A DNA stretch of 55,374 bases from JADHZC01 sp964409505 (GCA_964409505.1 CAYPDK010000029.1:1-55374); one strand, 5' to 3'; positions 1 to 8,743 are shown, counted from the first letter of the stretch. The notes: generated by a model from the sequence alone, not told the origin. Numbers and translations are program-made.

Positions 1-310
1 AAAAAAACAATTCTGTTGTAATACTAGAAGCTAAAGTCTTGACTACCTGAGAATTAGATTGGCTAAAAATAACTCCCTCTACTCCAAACATTTTTATTTC
101 GTTAACGGCATCTTGTCCTACCTTATATAAGGAATCAGATAATGATTTTCCTTCTTTACTTAAATCCCAAGCTTCTTTTACTTTGCTTACTCCAAAAGAA
201 ACAAGACTTAATAAAAGATCCATCTTTTGTCCTTGTAAATATGCCCCAAAATCAAATTCTTCTTGTCCTGTCTCAGAAAATACTGTCTTCATACCTTGAA
301 AAAACATCTT
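1..310 (-). pseudogene. C-terminal part of a broken SecA-like multidomain gene, runs off window
   Basis: The minus strand is open from the TAA at 311-313 to the window edge. It reads through an internal ATG at 292 (MKTVFSETGQEEFDFG...) with ordinary local codon usage. The frame differs from the neighbouring segment that ends at 273. The two join naturally if one base is gained or lost in the A6 run at 299-304. I read it as the downstream continuation of the same long gene. No domain is recognised in these roughly 100 residues. Because it leaves the window, its true end is unknown. Confidence 0.55.
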
Positions 311-1178
311 TTACACCACTAATTACCCAATCCTTAGCCATAACCTTAAAAGAAGGTATATGGGCTAATAAATAGCCTATTCCTATTTTCAAGGCTCCTA
401 TGACAAAAAGTTTAAGAGCCTTCTTCCAATCTATTTCAGCATCATATGTCTCAATTGTTAACATCTCAGGAAATCCGAAATCCCTAAACGTAGCAACTAT
501 TTTTGAATTTATCCCTTCTTGTGCAAAAAAACTTTCAATCTTATCACTAGATTTTGATAAAGCTAGTATTTTTGAGGGCTGAGTTGAAAGCTCTGAGACT
601 TCTTCTATCCTATCTTTAATATGACTTATCATTTTATCAAAAGCTCTACTAATTTGATCTACTTGTTGATACAGTGGTGTATTTGGCTCTATAGATGGGA
701 AAGTTTTTAATGGAGTAAAAATTTCTGCATTAATGGTAGATAATTTTTGCATAGATTCTGCTAATTCCTGATTTAGAATCTTATGTATATCTTTATCATT
801 TTTTTTTGTATTCACAGCATTTTTATTTATTTTCAAGCGAGCAAGATTATAATTTGCAGACGTGCTATACAAAGGTTCTAATTCTTTTGCTTGAGTAAAT
901 AAATCTTCTTGCTTACTTTCAGATGAAGAATTTAAAGCTGAAAAGGTCAGAAATGCAGGATTGTTGAATCCTAAATTAGATTTTGTAAATATAGATTCTT
1001 CAAGTTCCTGCTTGAGTATTTTAAGAGCTATTTCTAAAACATTTTGAAAAGTTTTGATAGATTCATCATTAATTTCTAAAGAGTACTTCAAAGTTTCCTC
1101 TTTACTAGCAGAGTCTTTGTTGTTATTTGCTTCTTTTAAAAGGGATGTAATCTCTTTTTGAGTAAAATTTGACTCTTT
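273..1178 (-). pseudogene. Middle segment of the broken SecA-like multidomain gene
   Basis: The frame is open from the stop at 1179-1181 down to 273. An ATG at 1091 gives 272 residues, but about 29 sense codons precede that ATG, so it is probably not a real start. The segment is mostly polar and helical (residues 1-220 from the ATG) with one hydrophobic stretch at about 225-247 ending in LLAHIP. It is joined to the SecA-like segment upstream by an apparent one-base indel in the T5/A5 run at 1176-1180, and to the next segment by one in the A6 run at 299-304. No family is recognised. It could still be translated as a separate fragment, but the continuous coding on both sides of each break argues for one decayed gene. 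Confidence 0.55.
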
Positions 1179-2452
1179 TTATAGATTTTTTCTGTTATGT
1201 TCATTATTTGATCAAGAATTTTATCAAAATCTTTACAATCAAGCCACTTCCCCCAAATTTCTCTCATTTGAGATTGAAAAACCTCCTTTACTTTTTTACT
1301 ATAAGAATCTTTTAATTTTTTTGATCCATCTATAAACTCAAGTCTACCTGCAGATCTTAAAAACTCCATTGTACGAGACCCTTCAGACTTCTCATATATA
1401 GAAGGAAAAATTTTGTTATTAAAATACTGAAATAATTCATCTCTAATAAAAACTAAAAACACTTCCCAAAATTTAGACTGCAATGTCTCTAATTCAGTTT
1501 TATCTCGAAATTGATACAAATATTCAAAAAGCTCTTGCCCAGTAAAATTTCCTTTAATATTTAGCGATTCTTTATTTAAAACTAATTTTCCACTACCATT
1601 ATTTCCTGCTCTCGCAGTTCTTCCAAATGCTTGTTGTTCAATTCTTATATTATAAGCAAAATAACACATAATAATATGCATTCCTCCATTAAGTTCCAAC
1701 TCTTCAGAAGTTTTAATATCTGTACCTCTTCCAGCCAAGTTAGTAGCAAGAATTATCTTTCCTGGAGGAAGATTTTGTAGATCTGCTTCCGTTGTCTCAA
1801 CTCTTGAATAAGTAATTATGTTTTGTCTTGAATATTGATGTTCTGCTAGTAATATTTCCTTAAATTCATCAACATCCTTTATGCTATGCAGCATTATTAA
1901 TGTGACTCTCCCATTATGCAATGATTCTTGAATAGCACTTTTTACTATATAATTTTTCCAAGAGATTTCATTTTCTGCTAAGACTATACCTTGTTGTTGA
2001 AAAAAATTTTTGCTAAATTGTGGAATATGAAAACAATCTATTTTATACAAATCTTTAAAAAGTTTCTGAGTATGAACACTACCCAGTGTTCCTGTCATTC
2101 CAAAGATATTGCCCTCATATCTTTTAATAAAAGACAAATATGACATAAAAACTGTAGAAAAATTAACAGAGTCAATTTCTAATCTGTGCTTAATCTGCAA
2201 AAATTGCTGAACAGCATTTTCTATTTGAGTTTTATTTTGAATTACTCCCGTATTAGACACATCAACTGGTATGATTTGCATACGTTTTGATCCAAAAGAA
2301 TCTGTTACAGATTCCTTTAAATAATCAACTCCTTCTTGCATGTTATATGCATATACCAAACCATTTCCAAAATCATATTTTTTACAATTAAGCCACTCTC
2401 GAAGATGAACTGGTAGAAGTGGTAGGTAATTTTGAACAGCCTTGTCTATCAT
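1136..2452 (-). pseudogene. SecA-like helicase fragment (C-terminal motor half), frameshifted
   Basis: From the ATG at 2452, 438 residues carry the second half of a SecA-type DEAD motor: MTGTLGS at 119-125 (SecA MTGT motif), NLAGRGTDI at 238-246 (SecA NMAGRGTDI) and FGRTARAGNNGSG at about 276-288 (SecA GRSGRQGDPG, diverged). The first nucleotide-binding half with Walker A is absent. The frame is open only to the stop at 2501-2503, so the gene is 5'-truncated. Housekeeping SecA is about 850-900 residues and contains the conserved GRSGRQG box. This divergent version resembles SecA-like modules found inside large proteins of intracellular bacteria and is not the cell's SecA. The frame ends at 1136, yet coding continues in another frame at about 1178. 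The serine recombinase lies directly upstream. Confidence 0.65.
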
Positions 2453-2734
2453 AGTTTGAGCTATTGAAAAAGAGATTTTATAAGAAGAGAAATTTTTGAG
2501 TTAATTTCTAAAGATTTGTTTTTAGTATCTATTTCTAGAATATACTTATATATTTTTGTCAAATATTTTTGTTAAACTCCAACCTTTTACATAAAAGAAG
2601 GGAGGAACATTGTTAAAATTAAATTTTCTTCAAATTTCTGACACAATCAAGGCATAGTATCATATACCTCCAAAGTAGACTTTTCTCAAAAATAGCATAA
2701 CCCATAGCTGAAACAATCTTTTTCCAAGCCGGCT

Positions 2735-3310
2735 TTACCGCTCTAGAGAAAAATAATGATAGATTGTGCTACGAGATATTCTGGCGATTTTTGCAATTTC
2801 TGTTACGGAATTTTGTTTGTCTTGCAGAAGTGTTTGGATTAACTTGATCTTTTTTTCTGTCATTTTTCTTGGCCTTCCCCCTAATCGTCCCCTTGCTCTC
2901 GCCGCTGCAAGTCCAGCCTTAGTACGCTCTATAATTAACTCTCTCTCATATTCTGCAAGAGCTGCAAATATATTAAATAGCATTTTCCCGTGCGCAGAAG
3001 AGGTGTCTATGAACGCTCCTTGCCCACTTAGGACTTTTAAATATATACCTCTTTTGTTTAAATCCTCTACAATATGTATAAGATCTTGTACGTTACGTCC
3101 CAGACGATCCAACTGCCATACAAATAATATGTCTCCTTTTCTCAAGGCACGAAGACAATTTTTTAGCTCTGCACGCACGGCAGTTTTTGCAGAGACTTCC
3201 TCACTATAAATTTGTGCTTCTTGTACACCAGCCTGTTTCAAAGCCTCTTTTTGCAGATAGAGTTTTTGTGACCCATCATGTTTTGAAATTCTTGCGTATC
3301 CGTATAACAT
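2735..3310 (-). CDS. Serine site-specific recombinase (resolvase/invertase family)
   Basis: This 191-residue protein has the full small serine recombinase plan. The N-terminal catalytic domain starts YARISKHD with the nucleophilic Ser at residue 9. It also has the LDRLGRN active-site loop, the helix segment AEYERELIIERTKAGL, the GRLGGRPRK hinge and a C-terminal helix-turn-helix (VTEIAKIARISRSTIYHYF). Such enzymes exchange DNA strands through a 5'-phosphoserine intermediate and serve Tn3-type elements, invertible segments or plasmid dimer resolution. Local base composition (about 2880-3200) is clearly richer in G+C than its surroundings, which suggests recent transfer. No transposase is adjacent and I found no convincing terminal repeats. 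The flanking genes are decayed, consistent with an old mobile-element scar. Confidence 0.85.
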   Translation of the reverse strand: MLYGYARISKHDGSQKLYLQKEALKQAGVQEAQIYSEEVSAKTAVRAELKNCLRALRKGDILFVWQLDRLGRNVQDLIHIVEDLNKRGIYLKVLSGQGAFIDTSSAHGKMLFNIFAALAEYERELIIERTKAGLAAARARGRLGGRPRKMTEKKIKLIQTLLQDKQNSVTEIAKIARISRSTIYHYFSLER

Positions 3311-3392
3311 GTCTTTATTTAAAAGAGTTAATATTCTGGATATTAAAAAATTTTATATGCTTTGTATTACGTGTTACTAAAGTCATATTTGT

Positions 3393-3655
3393 TTATAAAA
3401 GCTTGTGCTGCATTAATGCCTCAATACTATTGTTTTGATCTATATTTAAAAAATTTCCTCATTGCTCACACACTTCAGGATCAATATTTAGAATTTTGTT
3501 TTTAAATATTTTTATCAAATCCTCTAACCATTCAAGTAGTAGCTTACCAATAGCTGCATCTGTTTTTAATTTTTTAAGAGCTCCAAAAATTTAATAAATA
3601 TCCACAAAACTATCTCTCTATTCTTAGCAAGAGCCTTTCTTTTTAGGAATCATAT
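3393..3655 (-). pseudogene. Remnant of an unidentified gene with frameshift and in-frame stop
   Basis: Between the recombinase and atpC the minus strand holds coding-like pieces. One runs from about 3655 and reads KRKALAKNREIVLWIFIKFL. It then shifts frame in a run of A bases and continues KLKTDAAIGKLLLEWLEDL. That frame meets a TGA after NIDPEVCEQ and goes on in the same frame with sense codons (FLNIDQNNSIEALMQ) to a TAA at 3393. I recognise no family. The pieces look like a gene eroded by one indel and one nonsense change. The rest of 3311-3719 shows nothing I can support. Confidence 0.35.
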
Positions 3656-3719
3656 ATCTCTCTATACACAAAGATCATTACATAACAAAAGCATTACCTA
3701 TTTAAGCTCATCCAAAACT

Positions 3720-4103
3720 TTAATATATACTTTTATTATTTTGTAAGTCCTGCAAAATAGACCTAATCTCTCCTAAACCCTTCCTTACAAAGCTATTATT
3801 CAATTCTAAAGAATTTACAATCAAATCTTTGCGAATATTAGTAACATTTTGAACAAAGTTTCCTATAATAACCAAATTATTCTCATACATAAAAACTACG
3901 CCGTCTTGAATCAAAAATCTGCGCTCAAAGTCCACCTGATTAACACACACAACTCCTAAATCAATCCTAGTCACAACTCTTTTATGATAAGGCAAAAAAC
4001 ATATCTCTCCCTCAATAGAAGGCACAATAACACTATCAGAATAAATCTCTGATAAACAAGACTTTAAGTCATTAATTTTAACTAAAATCAAAGATTTTGG
4101 CAT
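3720..4103 (-). CDS. atpC: F1Fo ATP synthase epsilon subunit (probable)
   Basis: The 127-residue frame begins at an ATG (MPKSLILVKIND); the open frame extends to a TTG at 4130, but the ATG fits the family better. The N-terminal beta-sandwich pattern is visible: DSVIVPSIEGEICFLPYHKR matches the epsilon signature (VVPG.EGdfGVLPGH), followed by RIDLGVVCV and a short C-terminal helical part (LELNNSFVRKGLGEIRSIL). Epsilon sits on the rotor stalk of ATP synthase and couples or inhibits catalysis. The gene lies right behind rnpA and is separated here from the other atp genes, which is common in Rickettsiales. Divergence from canonical sequences makes this probable, not certain. Confidence 0.65.
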   Translation of the reverse strand: MPKSLILVKINDLKSCLSEIYSDSVIVPSIEGEICFLPYHKRVVTRIDLGVVCVNQVDFERRFLIQDGVVFMYENNLVIIGNFVQNVTNIRKDLIVNSLELNNSFVRKGLGEIRSILQDLQNNKSIY

Positions 4104-4131
4104 AAAAACATAAATTTTACAAAATTTCAAT

Positions 4132-4491
4132 TTAATTATTCGCTAATACATAAAAAACTTTTTCAAAAGAGTCCCTAATCCTAGAATAATCAACGTTCTT
4201 TATACAAATTTTAGGAATTACAATAAAACACATCCCTCTCAAATCAAACGTATTTCCAATAAGAACACTTCTAAACAAAAATTTTATTCTCCGTTTTAAC
4301 TTATTTCTAATCACTGCACTTTTAGAGAATTTTTTACTAATCTTAGTCCCAAGACAAACAAAGTCAGAACAATATTTGTAGTGAAAATAGTCCAAATTTT
4401 TAGCACAAATCAATATAAAATACTTACCAAAAATTTTATACCCCTGATCTAAAACTATTTGAAACTCAGTACTATTCTTAAGCGAATACAA
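4132..4491 (-). CDS. rnpA: Ribonuclease P protein component
   Basis: RnpA binds the RNase P RNA and helps process the 5' ends of tRNA precursors. The family signature is clear: LKNSTEFQIVLDQG at the N-terminus, and GTKISKKFSKSAVIRNKLKR with the basic RNR-type motif (VIRNKLKRRIK) in the middle. The open frame extends to an ATG at 4614 (160 residues), but that would overlap rpmH by 89 bases. A TTG at 4491 (reading MYSLKNSTEF) gives 119 residues, the usual length, so I chose it. A Thermus-like long form starting inside rpmH remains possible. The gene is directly downstream of rpmH, the near-universal arrangement. Confidence 0.85.
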   Translation of the reverse strand: MYSLKNSTEFQIVLDQGYKIFGKYFILICAKNLDYFHYKYCSDFVCLGTKISKKFSKSAVIRNKLKRRIKFLFRSVLIGNTFDLRGMCFIVIPKICIKNVDYSRIRDSFEKVFYVLANN

Positions 4492-4525
4492 TCTAGCATT
4501 ATAAGCTGCACCATTAAACCCATAA

Positions 4526-4660
4526 CTACGCAGTAAGTACTCTTCGCCCTTTAGACATACGTCGTTTAATAATTTGTCTCCCCTGTACAGATGACATTCT
4601 TGATCTAAAACCATGTCTTCTTTTTCTTACTAAATTACTTGGTTGAAATGTTCTTTTCAT
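4526..4660 (-). CDS. rpmH: 50S ribosomal protein L34
   Basis: A 44-residue protein starts MKRTFQPSNLVRKRRHGF, continues RSRMSSVQGRQIIKRRMSKG and ends RRVLTA. This is the complete and highly conserved L34 sequence. L34 is a small basic protein of the large ribosomal subunit. It lies upstream of rnpA on the same strand. Its whole 3' two-thirds is overlapped by the extended open frame of rnpA, which explains why a simple ORF scan at larger sizes would miss it. Confidence 0.97.
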   Translation of the reverse strand: MKRTFQPSNLVRKRRHGFRSRMSSVQGRQIIKRRMSKGRRVLTA

Positions 4661-4687
4661 ATCAATATTTTTCCTACAACAATTAAT

Positions 4688-5572
4688 TCAATCCTGGCCT
4701 AACTCAAATCTTATAAATTCGGAAATGTAAAGATCCAACCCTAACTCTTTTGACATTTTAGTAATAAGGTCAGAAACAGAAATAGCATCATTGACAATAA
4801 ATTTCTGCTCAAGGAGCGAATTTTCTCTCAAAAATTTTTCTTCCCTGCCTTTTACCATTTTATCTAATACTCCCCCAGACTTTCCCAAATTTTGAGCATG
4901 TTTTTCAGCCTGTTTTCTTTGTTCCAAGAGCACTTCTGAACTAGCCTCCTCCCGACTAACAAACAAAGGATTAGTAGCAGCTATATGCATAGCAATTTGA
5001 TCTGCAACATCTTTGATTCTTTCTTTATGAAAATCTTGAATCACCTTAGACTTAGACTTAATCAGTACTACAACAGAAATATTACCCTGCCCTTTACCAT
5101 TATCTTTATGAACATAGACACCCAAAAGACCTTTCCTAAAACTTAGACTTTTTGCTCGTCGTAGAACTAAAACTTCTCCTAAAACAGAAGAAGTATTCTG
5201 AATTAACTTTTTGACCGTAAGATCTGAAGAGTATTTAGATTCTAGAAAATTCTCTACACCATCATACTTAATAGGATTAGACAATATTTTTTCCAATAGC
5301 TCTATAAATTTTTCGCTACGAGCTACAAAATCAGTTCCTGAGTTAAGTTCTATAATGGAGACAAGTTTCTGATCTTCGTATATCTTAACTGCAACAAGCC
5401 CCTCCTTCATATCCTGAGAACTCTTTACAACAGTAAGATTAGCTTTTTCCTTTAACCAATTAACAGCCCTGTCAAAATTACCTTCTGTTTCAAGAAGAGC
5501 CTTCTTACACATCATAATGCTAATACCCGTTTGTTTTCTTAACTTTCCTACAACTGATGCATTAATTTCCAT
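4688..5572 (-). CDS. tsf: Translation elongation factor Ts
   Basis: EF-Ts is the guanine nucleotide exchange factor that recycles EF-Tu. The 294-residue protein opens with the UBA-like domain (VGKLRKQTGISIMMCKKALL, then GNFDRAVNWLKEK). The core dimerisation and EF-Tu contact region follows (VSIIELNSGTDFVARSEKF). The next subdomain has IAMHIAATNPLFVSRE, and the C-terminus is VSDLITKMSKELG. The length is normal. It follows rpsB on the same strand after a 140-base gap, the standard rpsB-tsf order. Confidence 0.97.
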   Translation of the reverse strand: MEINASVVGKLRKQTGISIMMCKKALLETEGNFDRAVNWLKEKANLTVVKSSQDMKEGLVAVKIYEDQKLVSIIELNSGTDFVARSEKFIELLEKILSNPIKYDGVENFLESKYSSDLTVKKLIQNTSSVLGEVLVLRRAKSLSFRKGLLGVYVHKDNGKGQGNISVVVLIKSKSKVIQDFHKERIKDVADQIAMHIAATNPLFVSREEASSEVLLEQRKQAEKHAQNLGKSGGVLDKMVKGREEKFLRENSLLEQKFIVNDAISVSDLITKMSKELGLDLYISEFIRFELGQD

Positions 5573-5712
5573 AAATTTTACCTGTACCTATTAATAACTA
5601 ATACCAAACAATACTATTGTAAAGACCTAAAAACCTCAAAATCAATTTTGACTTAAACGCTATGAATCAAAAGATTAATCAGAATTAATTAGAAATTTTA
5701 TATTTTAGCACT

Positions 5713-6651
5713 CTACTTAATTAACTTACCTTTAATATCTTCCTTCTCTAAAACTCTATCCTGCGTATTGATCACCTCTTCCTCAGACACATTTTCGTCT
5801 AGAACGATACTCTCGGCCTTATCAAAATCACTCTCACCAAATAATTCCTTTTCTGAGTCTTTGCGTACAATAGAATTTCCTTCAACATTTGAATCTTCTC
5901 CTATATCAACACCTGAGTCAATTAAAGAATCTTGAATACCATTTAAAGCTGCACGAGAAAAAAGATCACATAAAAATTTGACAGATTTAATAGCATCATC
6001 ATTTCCAGGTATAGGAAAATCTATCCCTAAAGGATTTGAATTAGTATCAACAATAGCAATTACAGGTATAGATAATTTTAATGTTTCCTGCACTGCTAGA
6101 CGTTCTTTATTGGTATCTATAATTATAACCAAATCAGGCAACCCATTCATATTTCTGATACCAGCAAAAGATTTTAACAACTTATCTTTTTTTCTCATAA
6201 AATCCAGTAATTCTTTTTTAGTGTAGACATTAGCAGACTCTTCTTGACTTAAGATCTTTTCTATCTCTATCAACTTTTTTATAGAACTAGAGACCGTACT
6301 CCAATTTGTTAAAATACCTCCAAGCCACCTATGATTAATATAAAATTGACCACATTTTTCTGCACATTCAGAGATCACAGAAGAAATTTGATTTTTACTC
6401 CCTACAAACAAAACCTTCTTATTATCTCTCACACATTGATAAATTTTTTCTAAAGCAATATTCAGAAGAGGTAGTGTCTTATTAAGATCTATCATATGAA
6501 TACCATTCTTAATAGAATGTATATAAGGCATCATCATGGGGTTCCATTTAGAAGACTTATGCCCTAAATGCACAACATTTTCAAACAGGTCTTTAACCTG
6601 AATCTTAGGAATTTTACTATCAATATTACTCCGTTCTTTACTCTCTGTCAT
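5713..6651 (-). CDS. rpsB: 30S ribosomal protein S2 with acidic C-terminal tail
   Basis: S2 is a head protein of the small subunit that helps recruit S1. Recognisable blocks are LFENVVHLGHKSSKWNPMM, YIHSIKNGIHMIDLNKT, HRWLGGILTNW and PDLVIIIDTNKERLAVQE. The DTNSNPLGIDFPIPGNDDA box is near residue 205. The ribosomal core ends at about residue 240. The remaining 70 residues form an acidic, serine-rich extension (VDIGEDSNVEG, NVSEEEV) that is not part of the classical fold; such tails occur in other alphaproteobacterial S2 proteins. It heads the rpsB-tsf unit. Confidence 0.97.
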   Translation of the reverse strand: MTESKERSNIDSKIPKIQVKDLFENVVHLGHKSSKWNPMMMPYIHSIKNGIHMIDLNKTLPLLNIALEKIYQCVRDNKKVLFVGSKNQISSVISECAEKCGQFYINHRWLGGILTNWSTVSSSIKKLIEIEKILSQEESANVYTKKELLDFMRKKDKLLKSFAGIRNMNGLPDLVIIIDTNKERLAVQETLKLSIPVIAIVDTNSNPLGIDFPIPGNDDAIKSVKFLCDLFSRAALNGIQDSLIDSGVDIGEDSNVEGNSIVRKDSEKELFGESDFDKAESIVLDENVSEEEVINTQDRVLEKEDIKGKLIK

Positions 6652-6772
6652 AAAAACAAGAAAAACTAATCACCTATAATTATTAATTAACAAATACGAA
6701 GAAAATTTATTCTTCAAAGACAACTTAATCTTTAAAGACAACCCTCCCCTATGCTCTCACCCTCTTCAAACA

Positions 6773-6800
6773 AGAATACATTAATAATTTTATTTTTCAA
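6773..6800 (-). promoter_or_regulatory. Candidate sigma-70 promoter of rpsB-tsf
   Basis: On the minus strand TTGAAA (6800-6795) and TATTCT (6778-6773) are separated by 16 bases, about 120 bases ahead of rpsB. The intervening leader is purine-rich and contains an imperfect 18-base direct repeat ending AAAGACAAC on the plus strand (about 6713-6750). In such AT-rich DNA promoter-like matches are frequent, so this is a tentative call. Confidence 0.35.
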
Positions 6801-6992
6801 TAAAAATCTATCTAAAAAATCAAGATAACCTACAAAAATAGAAAAATTAGTTTAGAACATAATTTTTAAAACTCTCCAACATATTAATCATAAAAATGCA
6901 AAATATCCAAATCTATATCTAATAAATAACATTTAGAGCTTGATGTACAAAAAGTAATGTGGTAGCATCTGCTTACTTCTATGCTTTTATTA

Positions 6993-7057
6993 TTAGTACT
7001 TACACGTAGTTTAGTGCTTAACACGCAGTATCTAACGTAGTACCTAATACGAAGCAG
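6993..7057. repeat. Degenerate short tandem repeat before tRNA-Asn
   Basis: Four neighbouring units resemble each other: 6993-7009 TTAGTACTTACACGTAG, 7010-7028 TTTAGTGCTTAACACGCAG, 7029-7040 TATCTAACGTAG and 7041-7057 TACCTAATACGAAGCAG. The tract is richer in G+C than normal intergenic sequence here. A further stretch to about 7100 repeats GGTACC/GGTAC elements. The gap between rpsB and tRNA-Asn (6652-7104) otherwise holds only the rpsB promoter region; no ORF on either strand is convincing. Confidence 0.4.
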
Positions 7058-7104
7058 CAGTACTAAATGGTACCAAGTGTGAAACCAGGTACAAGACTTA
7101 CCGT

Positions 7105-7176
7105 TCCTCGATAGCTCAGTGGTAGAGCAAATGGCTGTTAACCATTTGGTCGCTGGTTCGAATCCAGCTCGAGGAG
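7105..7176 (+). tRNA. tRNA-Asn (anticodon GTT)
   Basis: The cloverleaf can be read directly. The acceptor stem is TCCTCGA with TCGAGGA. The D arm is TAGCTCAGTGGTAGAGC, the anticodon loop CTGTTAA carries GTT, and the T loop is GGTTCGAATCC. The discriminator is G, and CCA is encoded at 7177-7179. It is transcribed opposite to its neighbours rpsB and degP. Confidence 0.95.
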
Positions 7177-7234
7177 CCATATTATATCCCTGCTTTTACT
7201 GCCTGAAAAATTATTAAGTCCAATTAGTTTAAGA

Positions 7235-8743
7235 TCAGTCTAATTTTAACACAACAAATAAAGAACCTTCTTTATTTTGAGCATTAAGTAAAACATTACT
7301 GTTAGATTTATACTTATTAAGTTCTTTATCAAATGCTTCAATGTTCTTTATAGGCACCTGATTTATTGAAGATATTAAATCACCTTTTCTAATACCTTTG
7401 TCATAAGCCCTAGAAGTTTTATCAATATCTACAACTACAATTCCGTCCTGTTGACCATAGAGTTCATGTTCTTTACTAATATTAGAAAAGGCTACTCCCT
7501 TTACTCTATCAAAACGCTTTACAGGCTGATCATGATAAAAAGAACTTGCATCAAATTTATCCACTTGAACAGGAACATATAAATATTTTTTATCTCTTAT
7601 AACTTTTAATACAATCTTAGTACCTATAGGCTTCAAAGCAACTATTTTTTTTATCTCAGAGTGACTAATAATTTGCTGATCATCAACAGATACAATTACA
7701 TCTCCAACTTTAAGCTTTGACTGATCTGCTGGAGAATTCTTTTCGATTTTAGTAACTATACCACCTCCCTTAATGGAATCATTCTTAATACCCATAGCTT
7801 CCAACATTTCTGGAGAAGCATTCTGTACTACAATTCCTAATTTTCCATGTTCTACCTTCCCAGAGTCAATTAATTTTGATGAAATAACCTTAACGATATT
7901 GGAAGGTATCGCAAATCCTACTCCAACATTTCCTACAAAATTAGGCGTTAGAATAGCACAATTAATACCTATGAGCTCTCCTTTCATGTTAATAAGTGCA
8001 CCACCTGAATTGCCTCGATTAATCGAGGCATCTGTCTGTATAAAATCTTCTATCCCTAATAATCCTACAGTAGAGCGCCCAAGAGCGCTAACAATGCCGG
8101 ATGTTACAGTATGTGACAAACTAAAAGGATTCCCTATAGCAATAACATGGTCTCCCACTTGCATAGCCGAACTGTCTCCAAAAACACATTCCACAAGATC
8201 ACTCCCCTTAACTTGAATTACTGCTAAATCACTATCCTCATCCGAACCAATAAGTTTTCCCTCTAATTTTCTATTATCATTCAAAGTAATCCAAATCTCA
8301 CTCACCCCCTCATGAACACCACTTATGACATGATGGTTAGTAACAACATAACCATTTTTACTATCTATAATAACACCAGATCCAATGGCTCCCCTAATTT
8401 GAGGTTCATCCTGCTCAGGAATCCTAAATTTAAATCCAAAATGCTCTTCCAATTCATCAAAAAATTTCTTTAAATCCTGTCCTTGTACGCTTGTTTTTTG
8501 ATTTTGTTTAACAGAAACAAATATATTAACTACACTAGGCAACACATTTTTTAAAATAGGAGCAAAGCTTTTTACAGGAACATCAGATTCAGGTTTTGTA
8601 TCTTGAGAATGACTATCTACACTTTTACTGCGATTGTTAGTATTAACTAACTCCTGGTTTTGAGCAAAAACTGTTAGTTGTATACAAAATAACAAAAAAA
8701 CCCCGAACAATGTCAAAACTGTATTCAGATAATATCTTTTCAT
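7235..8743 (-). CDS. degP: DegP/HtrA periplasmic serine protease, copy 1
   Basis: This 502-residue envelope protease-chaperone degrades or refolds damaged periplasmic proteins. It has a signal peptide (MKRYYLNTVLTLFGVFLLF, cleavage near VFAQ) and a trypsin-like domain with catalytic H138 (TNHHV), D172 (SDLAVI) and S246 (GNSGGAL). Two PDZ domains follow (about 295-390 and 405-500). The usual NPGNSGG is NRGNSGG here. A charged insert at about residues 80-118 (KKFFDELEEHFGFKF) corresponds to the LA loop, which regulates oligomer state in DegP. A good Shine-Dalgarno (GAGGG) precedes the ATG. It lies behind a second degP and probably arose by tandem duplication. Confidence 0.93.
   Translation of the reverse strand: MKRYYLNTVLTLFGVFLLFCIQLTVFAQNQELVNTNNRSKSVDSHSQDTKPESDVPVKSFAPILKNVLPSVVNIFVSVKQNQKTSVQGQDLKKFFDELEEHFGFKFRIPEQDEPQIRGAIGSGVIIDSKNGYVVTNHHVISGVHEGVSEIWITLNDNRKLEGKLIGSDEDSDLAVIQVKGSDLVECVFGDSSAMQVGDHVIAIGNPFSLSHTVTSGIVSALGRSTVGLLGIEDFIQTDASINRGNSGGALINMKGELIGINCAILTPNFVGNVGVGFAIPSNIVKVISSKLIDSGKVEHGKLGIVVQNASPEMLEAMGIKNDSIKGGGIVTKIEKNSPADQSKLKVGDVIVSVDDQQIISHSEIKKIVALKPIGTKIVLKVIRDKKYLYVPVQVDKFDASSFYHDQPVKRFDRVKGVAFSNISKEHELYGQQDGIVVVDIDKTSRAYDKGIRKGDLISSINQVPIKNIEAFDKELNKYKSNSNVLLNAQNKEGSLFVVLKLD

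Noticed and set aside
2766..3209. 147-residue plus-strand ORF
   Set aside because: Shadow of the serine recombinase, which has clear catalytic motifs in the other strand.
3463..3470. UGA read as an amino acid in the remnant gene
   Set aside because: Intact genes in the window use TGA as stop (for example the antiporter gene ending at 13572) and TGG for Trp, so recoding is not supported.
6884..7180. 98-residue minus-strand ORF starting MAPRAGFEPATKWL
   Set aside because: Its start is the reverse complement of tRNA-Asn; this translation is a well-known false protein from tRNA antisense.
7773..8216. 147-residue plus-strand ORF
   Set aside because: Antisense to the protease domain of degP copy 1.
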